A stretch of 64,000 nucleotides of DNA from Bacteroidia bacterium (GTDB lineage: Bacteria > Bacteroidota > Bacteroidia > J057 > JADKCL01): the NCBI GenBank assembly GCA_020635905.1, contig JACJYV010000001.1, forward strand, positions 682,001-746,000, written 5' to 3'. A program made the translations under genes and the position numbers. This document shows positions 18,201 to 25,849 of this stretch, one piece after another (positions within the stretch are counted from its first letter, which is position 1; each line of letters begins with the position of its first letter). The notes beneath the pieces were generated by a model. The model ran no database searches. It was not told the origin of the DNA and was given only the letters and a program-made list of their open reading frames with translations.

Positions 18201-18478
18201 ATGATACTCAGGGTTGCTTCCCCGGCGCTGGTCGCGTCCGTCACCATGTAGCGCATGTCCTGTACCCCGTTGATGGAGTTTTCCAGGATGATCAGGGTTG
18301 ATTTTACCAGTACGTCGGCACTGGAACCCGGATATGCGATGAAGATACTTACGGTGGTGGGAGCAATCTGCGGAAACTGGGATATGGGAAGGGTATTAAT
18401 GGCCAGGGTTCCGGTGAAGACGATTACGATCGAAATCACAATCGCGAAAACCGGCCTTTTAATGATATTTCTAAACAT
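15275..18478 (-). CDS. RND efflux pump, HAE1 (AcrB/MexB-like)
   Basis: 1067 residues, the usual length. It starts MFRNIIKRPVFAIVISI (TM1), has the proton-relay aspartates in TM4 (IGIVVDDAIVVVEAV), the GFIPSEDQG segment at the start of the second half, and the C-terminal VGLLGKNAVLIVEFA helix. Two large periplasmic loops are in place. The multidrug (HAE1) type is indicated by overall sequence, not a metal-pump type. The last 25 or so residues are unusual in being His/Asp/Glu-rich (ENHDHNSHEDE) and cytoplasmic, and they overlap the next gene. Upstream is the adaptor gene, 25 bases away; downstream the outer-membrane duct. Confidence 0.95.
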   Translation of the reverse strand: MFRNIIKRPVFAIVISIVIVFTGTLAINTLPISQFPQIAPTTVSIFIAYPGSSADVLVKSTLIILENSINGVQDMRYMVTDATSAGEATLSIIFEPGTDPNQAVIRVKTRVDQVMPLLPDLVQREGVIITPIQPSMLMYVNLYSEDKELDEKFLYNYATVQMIPEIQRTPGVARAQILGSRRYAMRVWLNPDRMRAYSVSIEEVMDAMKEQSIIGRPGRIGQSSGIAAQSLEYVLTYKGRYNKAEEYENIIIRANPEGEAIRLGDIARCELGSEFFDIYSNLDGNPSAAIVLKQNYGSNASKVIEDVKAKLEEMKESFPPGLDYRISYDVSQFLDASIEQVLHTLRDAFILVALVVFVFLGDWRSTLIPILAVPVSLIGAFFVISLFGLSINLVTLFALVLAIGIVVDDAIVVVEAVHAKMEELHVSPYQAVKLVMSEIGPAIIAITLVMVSVFLPISFMSGPVGTFYRQFSITMASSIMISALIALTLTPVLCAILLKNTHGQPRKKHILNRALDAFNRNFEKGTNRYTGLLKLITNRRLVTFGLLGIFCVALFFESGRVPAGFIPSEDQGTIYAIIQTPPGATLERTNQVSQHLQKICEEIEGVESVSSLAGYEIMTEGRGSNAGTCLINLKPWAEREQSVTEIMEELEEKSKNLGAIVEFFEPPAVPGFGSSGGFSLRLLDKTTDTDYHEFDRINKQFMDDLRNRKELTGLFTFFAANYPQYELEFDNKLAMQKGVSIGKAMDNLNILIGSTYEQGFIRFGRFFKVYVQSAPEFRRLPSDVLNLFVKNEEGEMVPYSSFMKLKKGQGPNEITRYNMYNSAAIRGLNAPGYTTADAIQAIREVAAETLPRGYDIAWEGLSYDEAKRGNESLYIFIIVLVFVYLVLAAQYESFILPLVVIFSLPVGIFGSFLLLDIMGLANDIYAQIGLIMLVGLLGKNAVLIVEFAVQKNRQGASIIDAAIEGAKVRFRPILMTSFAFVAGLIPLVIATGAGAIGNRTIGSSALGGMLFGTIFGVIVIPGLYYFFAKLGEGRQLVNDDSDQPHSEQHQYSHSLPENHDHNSHEDE

Positions 18479-18503
18479 GACTTTCGCTTTTTAGGTTCCT
18501 TCT

Positions 18504-19586
18504 TTACTCGGCATACAGCTCCAGGTGGTTGATTACCTCATTGGGGTCCTGGAATTCATAGGCGATTTCCTGGCCTTCACGCACTTTACGGAGGCCTTCA
18601 AGAAGGATTTTATCGCTTTCCTCAAGCCCGGAAGTGACCACGGAGAGGTGGGGTAATTCTGAACCCACGGTGATCTGTCTTGAACGGAGTTTGTTTTCAG
18701 CGTCGAGTACGAATACATAGCGCTTGTCAAGTACGTCGAAAATGGCTTTCTGGGGAATCAGCAAGGCATTTTTCAGGCGGATCACCATTTCGATGTTTCC
18801 GGTTTCCCCGTGCCTCAGCAGGCCTTTGGGATTGGGAAAGGTAGCCCTGAAGGCGATGTTTCCGGTTTCGTTATTAAAGTCTGCTTCGATGGTTTCCACA
18901 ATTCCCACCTGGTCAAATTTCTGACTGTTGGCCATGATGAGATAGACCTTTCGCTGGTCTTCGGTTTTGGCATGGGATTCATATTCAAGGTATTCCGCCT
19001 CGGGAACGTTGAAGTAAACCCACATTTTGCTGTTATCGGAAAGTTCGGTCAGCAGGTCGCCCTCGTCGATGAGGCTTCCCAACCGCACATGAAAGCGGTC
19101 GATGATGCCACTGAAAGGGGCCCTGAGCTGGGTAAAATCGAGGTGCACTTTGGCCAGAGCCAGTTCGGCATTTGCTTTTTGCAGCTTGGCTGCGGCCATG
19201 GCGAGTTCGTTTGGTGCCACCACATTGCTGTCGGCCAGCCTTTTGGTGTTATTGTATTCGATCTGGGCAAAATTCACTTCAGCCTCTGCCTTTTTAAGTT
19301 CGGCTTCATACAGGCGGGGCATGATCTGAAATAATAAATCGCCTTCTTTGACAAACTTACCTTCGTCGATGTAAATGTTCTGAAGGTAACCTCTTTCCTG
19401 TGCTCTTAATTCGATGTGCTGGATTGCATGGATCTGGCAGACGTAGTCCTTGTTGATGGAGGTGTCTTTCCTCACGGGACTGGTTACCAGGTATTTGGTT
19501 TCGGCTTCATGATGCTCTTCGTGTGACTTACAGCTGGCAAGGGCTAATATTGCGCACAGGGTCATGAAAATGTATAATCTGTTCAT
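18504..19586 (-). CDS. RND periplasmic adaptor (membrane fusion protein)
   Basis: 360 residues from the ATG at 19586, which opens a lipoprotein signal peptide (MNRLYIFMTLCAILALASC). An upstream in-frame start is rejected because it would bury this signal. Features are the first lipoyl half (IELRAQERGYLQNIYIDEGKFV), a short alpha-hairpin (YEAELKKAEAEVNFAQIEYN), the second lipoyl half (FTQLRAPFSGIIDRF), then beta-barrel and membrane-proximal domains. Just after the lipidated Cys is a His/Glu-rich patch (KSHEEHHEAE). It joins the pump to the outer-membrane duct. First gene of the operon. Confidence 0.94.
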   Translation of the reverse strand: MNRLYIFMTLCAILALASCKSHEEHHEAETKYLVTSPVRKDTSINKDYVCQIHAIQHIELRAQERGYLQNIYIDEGKFVKEGDLLFQIMPRLYEAELKKAEAEVNFAQIEYNNTKRLADSNVVAPNELAMAAAKLQKANAELALAKVHLDFTQLRAPFSGIIDRFHVRLGSLIDEGDLLTELSDNSKMWVYFNVPEAEYLEYESHAKTEDQRKVYLIMANSQKFDQVGIVETIEADFNNETGNIAFRATFPNPKGLLRHGETGNIEMVIRLKNALLIPQKAIFDVLDKRYVFVLDAENKLRSRQITVGSELPHLSVVTSGLEESDKILLEGLRKVREGQEIAYEFQDPNEVINHLELYAE

Positions 19587-19726
19587 GATTATAGGTTTAA
19601 TAAAAATTGTAATGAGTTTTGGTTGGGCAGGACTCCCTGCCATGACGCCCGTATTCCTTTTCAGGCTGACTACCGGGCATGAAAATTCCCCGCAAAGATA
19701 CGCCTTCGGGGGGATTTGGGATCAGA

Positions 19727-20065
19727 TTAATTTGCGCTGTGGAAGCGAAACCTGCAGAACAATACAAACAGTTTGGGGCTGTTGCGTCTGATTAAGAGGC
19801 GGAAGGAATTGCCACATCTGACAAATCCGTTGGTGATATTGGGTATAAAAAAAGGGTCCGCTTTCAGGAGCGGACCAATATCTGCAATGTGGATGTTATC
19901 ACTGTGGCTTCTGGCATCCCGGAATTCGCCTTCGAAAGCGGCTTCCCCCTCCGTTTCAAGTTCGGCCAGAGTCTGATTTTGCTGGAAGAGGTATATCCAC
20001 AGGTAGTCTGTCACCGCGAAGGTAAGGAACATGACCAGTAGAATATGTCCAAGACGCTTGCTCAT
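19727..20065 (-). CDS. Small membrane protein, C-terminus doubtful
   Basis: The frame encodes 112 residues with an N-terminal transmembrane helix (LGHILLVMFLTFAVTDYLWIYLF) and an acidic segment after it (LAELETEGEAAFEGEF). A strong factor-independent terminator on the same strand (19856-19877 followed by seven T) lies inside the frame, so residues after about 64 are probably not part of the natural protein. A one-base shift near 19925 would end the protein at a TGA TAA pair just before the terminator. Family unknown. Confidence 0.45.
   Translation of the reverse strand: MSKRLGHILLVMFLTFAVTDYLWIYLFQQNQTLAELETEGEAAFEGEFRDARSHSDNIHIADIGPLLKADPFFIPNITNGFVRCGNSFRLLIRRNSPKLFVLFCRFRFHSAN
19850..19877 (-). 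terminator. Rho-independent terminator, minus strand
   Basis: On the minus strand GGTCCGCT, a six-base loop and AGCGGACC form an 8-bp perfect stem followed by CTTTTTTT. This is a canonical terminator, placed within the apparent frame of the small membrane protein. Confidence 0.8.
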
Positions 20066-20430
20066 TCCGAGGCAAATGTAAAAACTTTTGTTAAACGAAA
20101 AAACTTACAGCCCTGTTATTTTGGGTTGGGGTCAACGGAACAAAAATTGGGCAATAATTGCTTATTTTCTTCGTTTTCGCCCTTCTTTAACGTAAAATTC
20201 ATGCAAAAGGATGGGGGCTGGCAGGTGCTTTTCGATGAATACAGGCTACAGACTGGAGAATGGGGTTCGAGGGGGGATGGGTAATAATTCTGGCCCGAAA
20301 CGGCTCCTGAAAAGAAGTAATCTCCTGCCATACCCTGGGAATAATTGCATTTTCAGACTTAAACGGTTGGTTTTCGGGGTATTATCCTTAATTTCGGGGC
20401 CTTTTTGGGAGAATCAGAATATTTTAAACC
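20066..20430 (+). promoter_or_regulatory. 365-bp intergenic region with Bacteroidota promoter
   Basis: No gene is seen. Upstream of the lipoprotein gene at 20431 is TTG at 20367-20369, a 19-bp spacer and TAATTTCG at 20389-20396, close to the Bacteroidota -33 TTG / -7 TAnnTTTG consensus. Transcription would start about 30 bases before the ATG. The rest of the region shows no repeats or clear structure. Confidence 0.55.
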
Positions 20431-21585
20431 ATGAAAAAGAGATTTTTACATTACGTTACGGGCATGTTGATGGCAACGGCCTTCCTGGCTGGTTGTGGTT
20501 ACGAACCCTGCCCTCCCTATAATCTGGATGCTTGCAATTACGAGCTGGCGAAGGCCGTTCCCCTGATGGAGGACCATTTCTTTTGCAATTGTTCTCATAA
20601 GGAAGCCACGGACAAACTGCCGATTGACACGGATCGTGCCAGTTTCTCACATTACAGTGTTTCCGGTTTTGACGACTACATGGCCATCGTCAGGCATTAC
20701 CAGGATTTTTTCAAGGCTCAGGGGTATGCTGATGCCAGCGATCTGGGCCCCAAAAACATGTACACCTCCTATATGGATCTGGATAAGCATTTTGATACGG
20801 AGGCCATGGAAGAGCTTTTTGACGATGGGCACCTGGGCCATTACCACCTCTATTTTTATAAAGGACAGGAAATCATCCACCTTGATATTGAATATTTGGA
20901 CTATAAATCTCTTTGCTATGCTACCATCAGCAATGAGGCTACGATTGACCTGTTTCCCACTGACACGGATGCAAGGGTGGAAAGTGTAAAAGGGTTGGGA
21001 AAGGCATACTCCCGGACTTTGGCTCAGGCTGCAGAAGTTGCCCCCGTTTCCCGCACTTTGGCCGGCAGCGATACGGTTCAGGTTTTGTATGTGAATGCTG
21101 CTTCTGAAAATTTTCCCAAACTGGTCAACCAGACCATTCCTGAAAAGAAATTTCATTTTCAGTATGACCAATACACGCTGGGAAATAGTATGCGCCAACT
21201 GGGCGAAGTAAATGCTGAAGATTTCAAATTCTTCACGGATATGGTCCGTGAAGTGGGATTTCTGGCGGTTTACCGCCGTGAGGAAATGGAACAGCCGGTC
21301 AAGACCGGGTCGGGCCACGACCCATGGACCAACCAACCCGTGGATTACTACCTGGATGGCCATGAAAAAGGCAGTCTTTATCTTGTGGATGTGACGGATT
21401 GGGAGTTGGTGAAGATTGAAAAGATTGAGGTGAAGGGAATTTATGACTTCAAAGATGGCGAGCATTATGAGTCTGATTTTTACGGAGACGAGGGCTGTTT
21501 CAAAAAGCTGGCTGAGACCCTCAAGGGTTATCCAGGGGTGAAAGTGAAGAATTGGGGCAAGGATTTTTATTACCGCTTCCCCTGA
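20431..21585 (+). CDS. Lipoprotein of unknown function (384 aa)
   Basis: The signal peptide MKKRFLHYVTGMLMATAFLAGC has a lipobox (LAGC). The mature N-terminus is Cys-rich (CGYEPCPPYNLDAC, FFCNCSH). The rest looks like an alpha/beta globular domain with two similar halves, each with a long aromatic strand (HYHLYFYKGQEIIHLDIEYL; HEKGSLYLVDVTDWELVKIE). No catalytic motif is recognised. It has its own promoter and stands alone between genes on the other strand. Function unknown. Confidence 0.75.
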   Translation: MKKRFLHYVTGMLMATAFLAGCGYEPCPPYNLDACNYELAKAVPLMEDHFFCNCSHKEATDKLPIDTDRASFSHYSVSGFDDYMAIVRHYQDFFKAQGYADASDLGPKNMYTSYMDLDKHFDTEAMEELFDDGHLGHYHLYFYKGQEIIHLDIEYLDYKSLCYATISNEATIDLFPTDTDARVESVKGLGKAYSRTLAQAAEVAPVSRTLAGSDTVQVLYVNAASENFPKLVNQTIPEKKFHFQYDQYTLGNSMRQLGEVNAEDFKFFTDMVREVGFLAVYRREEMEQPVKTGSGHDPWTNQPVDYYLDGHEKGSLYLVDVTDWELVKIEKIEVKGIYDFKDGEHYESDFYGDEGCFKKLAETLKGYPGVKVKNWGKDFYYRFP

Positions 21586-21699
21586 TGGAAATCAGGTCGG
21601 GTTATTCAGCAGGATAATGTCCGGGAATCCCTGTTAAAAATCGCCTTTCGGGCTGCCCAACAGGGAAAACAGGCAATCAGAGGGTCATAGGTTTACGAA

Positions 21700-22221
21700 C
21701 TACTCCTTCTGCCAAACGATCTCGGAGGTGAGGCAGTTATCTTTCCGGAGTGAACTGCTTACTTCCTCGCGGTAGGTTTTCGTATCTGTGACCCCGTCCA
21801 CGCCTTTGTCAAGCAGACCCACATCATGGGTGGTCAGCATGCCGCTATCCTTTGAAAAGCTGTATTCGTACAGGTAATATTTGCCTTCGATCTGGTCCAG
21901 GAAATACACGAATGACTTTCCATCCAACGCCGTGACATAGCCCACGAATTCCATCACTTCCAACGAGTACAATGAACCTTTCTCCCGGATTTCGACCTGG
22001 TAGCTGTTTTCGTCTTTGCGGGCTATGGCTACCTTATTTACCTCGGCATCAGGGTTGTCGTTGAACCAGGTCCCGATGAGTCCCTTGTCGATGGCTTCCG
22101 TGCCGGGCTCGCCCAGGGAAAAATCGGATCCGACCGGACAGCCACTCAGCAGCAGGGCCAGAAGAAAAAGTGCCGAAAAAAGGAATTTGGAAGGTGTTTT
22201 AAGGACTTGATTGCGTGACAT
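21700..22221 (-). CDS. Lipoprotein of unknown function (173 aa)
   Basis: The signal peptide ends LLLSGCPVG (lipobox). The mature part of about 145 residues starts with a Gly-Thr-Trp motif (GLIGTWFNDNPDAEVNK) and has alternating strands (YQVEIREKGSLYSLEVM, GKYYLYEYSF), reminiscent of lipocalin-like or META-type beta-barrels of small Bacteroidota lipoproteins, though I cannot assign a family. It follows the T9SS gene on the same strand but is separated from it by a terminator, so it is probably independently transcribed. Confidence 0.7.
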   Translation of the reverse strand: MSRNQVLKTPSKFLFSALFLLALLLSGCPVGSDFSLGEPGTEAIDKGLIGTWFNDNPDAEVNKVAIARKDENSYQVEIREKGSLYSLEVMEFVGYVTALDGKSFVYFLDQIEGKYYLYEYSFSKDSGMLTTHDVGLLDKGVDGVTDTKTYREEVSSSLRKDNCLTSEIVWQKE

Positions 22222-22353
22222 AATGGTGTTTGGCTATTAGAATAAATATACAGCTAAAAAGGGCATCCCGCAAAAGGAAAATTCTTTGCGGAAAAGGTCG
22301 GTTTTTTGAGCAATAAACACCTCTTACAGGTTACTTCCCAACTAAAAAGCCAA

Positions 22354-22391
22354 CGGTCCACAGCCGACGATTGATCGTCAACTGTGGACCG
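22354..22391 (-). terminator. Rho-independent terminator with two-part stem
   Basis: CGGTCCACAG at 22354-22363 pairs with CTGTGGACCG at 22382-22391. Inside this, GACGA pairs with TCGTC across a TTGA loop. On the minus strand it is followed by TTGGCTTTTT. It ends the 850-residue T9SS gene. Confidence 0.8.
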
Positions 22392-22409
22392 CAAGCCATT
22401 GGATCTGTC

Positions 22410-24962
22410 TTAATCTACTACCCCAATCCGGGTGGTGTAACTTTGGCCTTCAACCGAGATTTCCAGCAGGTAACAACCTGCAGAAATGCCCTGGAGACCA
22501 AAGTCAAGCACCTGCTCGCCCATTTGCAGGCGAATCTCACGGGTGCGGATGACTTTTCCGCTCAGATCATGAAGGATCAGTTGGCCCGAACCAGCCAGTT
22601 TGGCACTCAGTTTCACCTTTACCTGCTGAGAAGCCGGGTTGGGGAAAGCAATGATGCTGGTGGCAAATGCGCTTTCATCCAGGGCGTCGATGATGTCCAC
22701 GGTAAAGGTGGCAGTATCGCTGGAGCAGGTATTGGAAGCGATCAGGGTCACGGTATAGGTGCCAAAGTTGGTGTACTGGTGCAAAGGATTCTGGGTTACG
22801 GAGGTGGATCCGTCGCCAAAGTCCCATTCCCAGGCGGTGGCGCCAGTGGAGCCATCCGTGAACTGGTAATCAAATCCATTGGAAGTGGACTGGGTAAAGG
22901 AAGCAGAAACTGCGGGCATGCTCACAATGTCGGCACTGTAACGGGGCAGAATCTGGTAACCTGAAAGGTAGGGCGAAGATGGATCGAACTGTCCGCCAAT
23001 GCCGGTGATGACCAGGTAGCCGGTCGGAACGGGCAGGGTGTAGAGGTCCACATCGTTGTCGATACGCATGAGCAGGGTATCCACGCCGTTGGTCACATTC
23101 ACATTGAAGCCGGGTCCAGTGCCAGTCCAGGAGGCAGGGTTCACAATGGTGAAGCATTCCAGCTGCACCAGATCAGACTCGGTGCTTTCGTCCAGTTGGG
23201 TTACAACGGAAGGAGTTTTGAGGGTGTTTCCAGAGGAAACAAACTCGATGGAATCGGGGGCAAACTGAGCCAGTCCGTTGAATTGTCCCACGGTGCCGAT
23301 CACGGCCAGTGAGTCGCCCTCGGCCACCACATAGCTGGATACTGCGAAGGAGCCAAAGATCTGGATGCCACCCGTGGGATCGATCAGGGTAAACTGGTAA
23401 CCCGTGGTGGACAGGTTATAGCCGTAAACCACGCCCCGGATGCGGCATTTCACCCCTGAAGAATCCACCACCCCGCTTGTATCCACGCTGCTGATGGTGC
23501 CGATGGGATAGGTATAGAAATCGTTGTCGATGATGTTGATGGTCATGGATCCACCCGCAATCACGGCATTTCCAGAAGGATTTTGCAGATCGAGGATGAT
23601 GGTTTCCACGCCTTCCACCAGCATATCGTCGGTAATGGGAATATTGATGGAGAGGGAGGCATTGGCCGTACCCATGGGGAAAATCATTTGTACGGGAGAA
23701 GAAAAGGTATAATCCGAGCCATTGGTGGCGCTGCCTCCTGACAACACGATCTCGATCGTGTCGGTGGTATTGGTATCGGAATCGATCAGATTGACCACCA
23801 CAGTGGCTGTGCCTGCGGCTTCGTCCACGTTGATGGCCGAATTATTGAAGTAAAAGGTGGGGATCAGAATATTCGAACAGGGGATCATGTGGTGTGAACC
23901 CAGTGAATCAATGGTATTCTGGGGATAAACGTCCCACTCAGTCACGGAAACGGACCAGTCGGTCTGTCCCTGGTGGATGGTGGGTTTGCGAATGAGGGTG
24001 TATTCGCTGGTGGCACCTGTGCCCACGGGCCAGTTGGTGCCCGGATCCACGCCCACTATGCCGATGATGTCGAGGGTGTCGGTGGTAACCCGGTTGATCA
24101 GTACCATGGCATCGTCGCCATTGAAGAAGGTGGCAGTATGCAGGGTATCAGATTCGCTGAGAATACCCGCCACGGCGCTGGGGTTGCCAATCACAAACAC
24201 GCTGTCGGGATCGAGCATTCCCTGGGGGAAGAGGCTGTCGCTGGCTGTGGGTGATCCATTATTGAAACGGAAAATCACGTAATCGTTCAGGTCAACCGTG
24301 TTGTTGGTGGGATTGTAAATCTCGAGGGCCTTGTTATTGGAGGAACCTTCCAGGTACTCGGAAAAAAACAGGTCGGTGGAGCAGTTGGGCAGCACCGGAC
24401 AGGGGGTCATGGAGTGCATACCGAGGGAGTCCAGCATGTTTTGGGGATACACATCCCATTCAGTCACAGAGATGGACCAGTCGAGTTGTCCCTGCTGGAT
24501 GCCGATTTTGCGGATCAGGGTAAATTCGCTGGTGGCGCCCGTGCCTACAGTCCAGTTGGTGCCCGGGTCGTTGCCGATGATGCCAATGATATCGAGGGTG
24601 TCGCCCGTAATGCGGTTATGGATGCTGAGCGCGTCGTCACCGTTGAAAAATGTGTAGGTGTGAGTGGTGTCGGACACGTTGAGAATGGCAGCCACCGCAC
24701 TGGGGTTACCAATGACGAATACGTCCTTGGCGGCCAGGGTTCCCTGGGGAAAGAGGGAGTCCGTGGGGGTGGGAGAACCATTATTGTAACGGTACAGTAC
24801 GTAATTGGTCAGGTCGATGGTCTGATTGGTGGGGTTGTACACCTCCACAGCTTTGTTATTGGAACTTCCTTCCAGATATTCTGAGAAAAACAGGTCAGAA
24901 CACTGGGCAAAGGCTCCCGAGAAGGCAAGCAGGCTGAAGGTTAGAAGTAATAATTTTCGCAT
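22410..24962 (-). CDS. Multidomain secreted protein: two LTD, Calx-beta, OB-like, PKD, T9SS tail
   Basis: 850 residues. After signal peptide MRKLLLLTFSLLAFSGAFA come two near-identical lamin-tail domains (about 20-190 and 195-370), each starting DLFFSEYLEGSSNNKA. A Calx-beta domain follows (about 380-485; NVDEAAGTATVVVNL, SLSINIPITDDMLVEGVE). Next is an OB-fold-like segment (about 490-680; ISSVDTSGVVDSSGVKCRIRG, seen in nuclease-associated Bacteroidota proteins), then a PKD domain (WEWDFGDGSTS) and a type IX sorting domain (AFPNPASQQVKVKL ... GCYLLEI). It has no visible enzyme domain, so it is probably an adhesin or matrix protein on the cell surface. Terminated by a strong hairpin. Confidence 0.9.
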   Translation of the reverse strand: MRKLLLLTFSLLAFSGAFAQCSDLFFSEYLEGSSNNKAVEVYNPTNQTIDLTNYVLYRYNNGSPTPTDSLFPQGTLAAKDVFVIGNPSAVAAILNVSDTTHTYTFFNGDDALSIHNRITGDTLDIIGIIGNDPGTNWTVGTGATSEFTLIRKIGIQQGQLDWSISVTEWDVYPQNMLDSLGMHSMTPCPVLPNCSTDLFFSEYLEGSSNNKALEIYNPTNNTVDLNDYVIFRFNNGSPTASDSLFPQGMLDPDSVFVIGNPSAVAGILSESDTLHTATFFNGDDAMVLINRVTTDTLDIIGIVGVDPGTNWPVGTGATSEYTLIRKPTIHQGQTDWSVSVTEWDVYPQNTIDSLGSHHMIPCSNILIPTFYFNNSAINVDEAAGTATVVVNLIDSDTNTTDTIEIVLSGGSATNGSDYTFSSPVQMIFPMGTANASLSINIPITDDMLVEGVETIILDLQNPSGNAVIAGGSMTINIIDNDFYTYPIGTISSVDTSGVVDSSGVKCRIRGVVYGYNLSTTGYQFTLIDPTGGIQIFGSFAVSSYVVAEGDSLAVIGTVGQFNGLAQFAPDSIEFVSSGNTLKTPSVVTQLDESTESDLVQLECFTIVNPASWTGTGPGFNVNVTNGVDTLLMRIDNDVDLYTLPVPTGYLVITGIGGQFDPSSPYLSGYQILPRYSADIVSMPAVSASFTQSTSNGFDYQFTDGSTGATAWEWDFGDGSTSVTQNPLHQYTNFGTYTVTLIASNTCSSDTATFTVDIIDALDESAFATSIIAFPNPASQQVKVKLSAKLAGSGQLILHDLSGKVIRTREIRLQMGEQVLDFGLQGISAGCYLLEISVEGQSYTTRIGVVD

Positions 24963-25459
24963 TGAACTATTATTTGGTTGAATTGCCGCAAAAGTAAGGA
25001 ATCCCTGGAATGCAGGCTTAAAAAAAGGCCTTTTTGAGATTAAGGATTTGTTAAGTTTTGGGTTAGTTCTGAGTTATAAGTTGTTAGTTGTTAGTTCTGA
25101 GTTGTAAGTTTTGAGTTTTGAGTTACGGGTTGGGAATTGGGAGTGGTCATTTGGTTGGGCAATTGGACCGGGCTGCGAGTTTTTTACTTGGGCGGTTAGC
25201 AATCACCGCGCACAGGGGGGCCTAATACCCAATACCTCAAACCTAAAACCCAATACCTGAAAAACTCGTTTCTCGCTACTAATCCCTCGTTACTCCCCTA
25301 CCCCCTCTACAATTCGCTACATTATGACTGGCTTTCAGCAAAAATATGATCATTTCTGGCTGGATTTTGATTTAATTTGTTAACTTTAGAATCCAAACAA
25401 CTGATTGCTCTTGACTTACAAGCCAGGAGCATTTTTATTTTTACCAAATTGCCACCACC
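24963..25459. repeat. Intergenic region with three heptad arrays
   Basis: About 500 bp without a gene. At about 25062-25138 are eleven 7-mers of pattern NNNAGTT (GTTAGTT, CTGAGTT, ATAAGTT and so on). At about 25227-25258 are AATACCY-type 7-mers, and at about 25267-25320 TCGYTAC-type 7-mers. The last 110 bp before the next gene carry TTTGTTAACTTTAG, a weak match to the -7 promoter element, at about 25376. Confidence 0.75.
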
Positions 25460-25840
25460 ATGAGACCAGATCACCTTCTGCTGTCGCTGATATGTTTTTT
25501 GGGGCTGTTTTCGACCGGATTCGCCCAGGCTGATCCCGGAATTGTCCCGGATTCACGCATTTACAACCACTATTCGCCCGAACAGGTGAGTGAGATGATG
25601 GCCCGTCAGCCGGCCAAAATCAGAAAACTGAATTATTACTTTCAGGAATCGTGGTATGTCGAGCCCGAGGCCAATTGCAATGATTGCCCTGAAATTGACA
25701 AGTCTCAGGTGGACATCATGGAGTATGATTCCTACCGCCAGGCCACCCGCGAAAACCGGGTTAAACTGACTGCGCCCGGCCACCACATCGTGCTCAGGCC
25801 CTGGTCGGAGGTGAGAGCCCAATACGAACTGATCAAATAG
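25460..25840 (+). CDS. Secreted protein of unknown function (126 aa)
   Basis: The signal peptide MRPDHLLLSLICFLGLFSTGFA with cleavage after Ala-Gln leaves a mature chain of about 100 residues. It contains a SPEQVSEMMARQPAKI segment, an aromatic FQESWYVEP strand and a CNDCPEID pair of cysteines. I know no family. The gene ends with TAG overlapping an AGGAGG ribosome-binding site of the CUB-domain gene 10 bases on, so the two form an operon and the small protein may act with the T9SS cargo. Confidence 0.7.
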   Translation: MRPDHLLLSLICFLGLFSTGFAQADPGIVPDSRIYNHYSPEQVSEMMARQPAKIRKLNYYFQESWYVEPEANCNDCPEIDKSQVDIMEYDSYRQATRENRVKLTAPGHHIVLRPWSEVRAQYELIK

Positions 25841-25849
25841 GAGGCAGCC

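Noticed and set aside
16694..18301. 535-residue plus-strand frame
   Set aside because: It is antisense to the RND pump gene, whose product is unambiguous; the frame is a GC-codon shadow.
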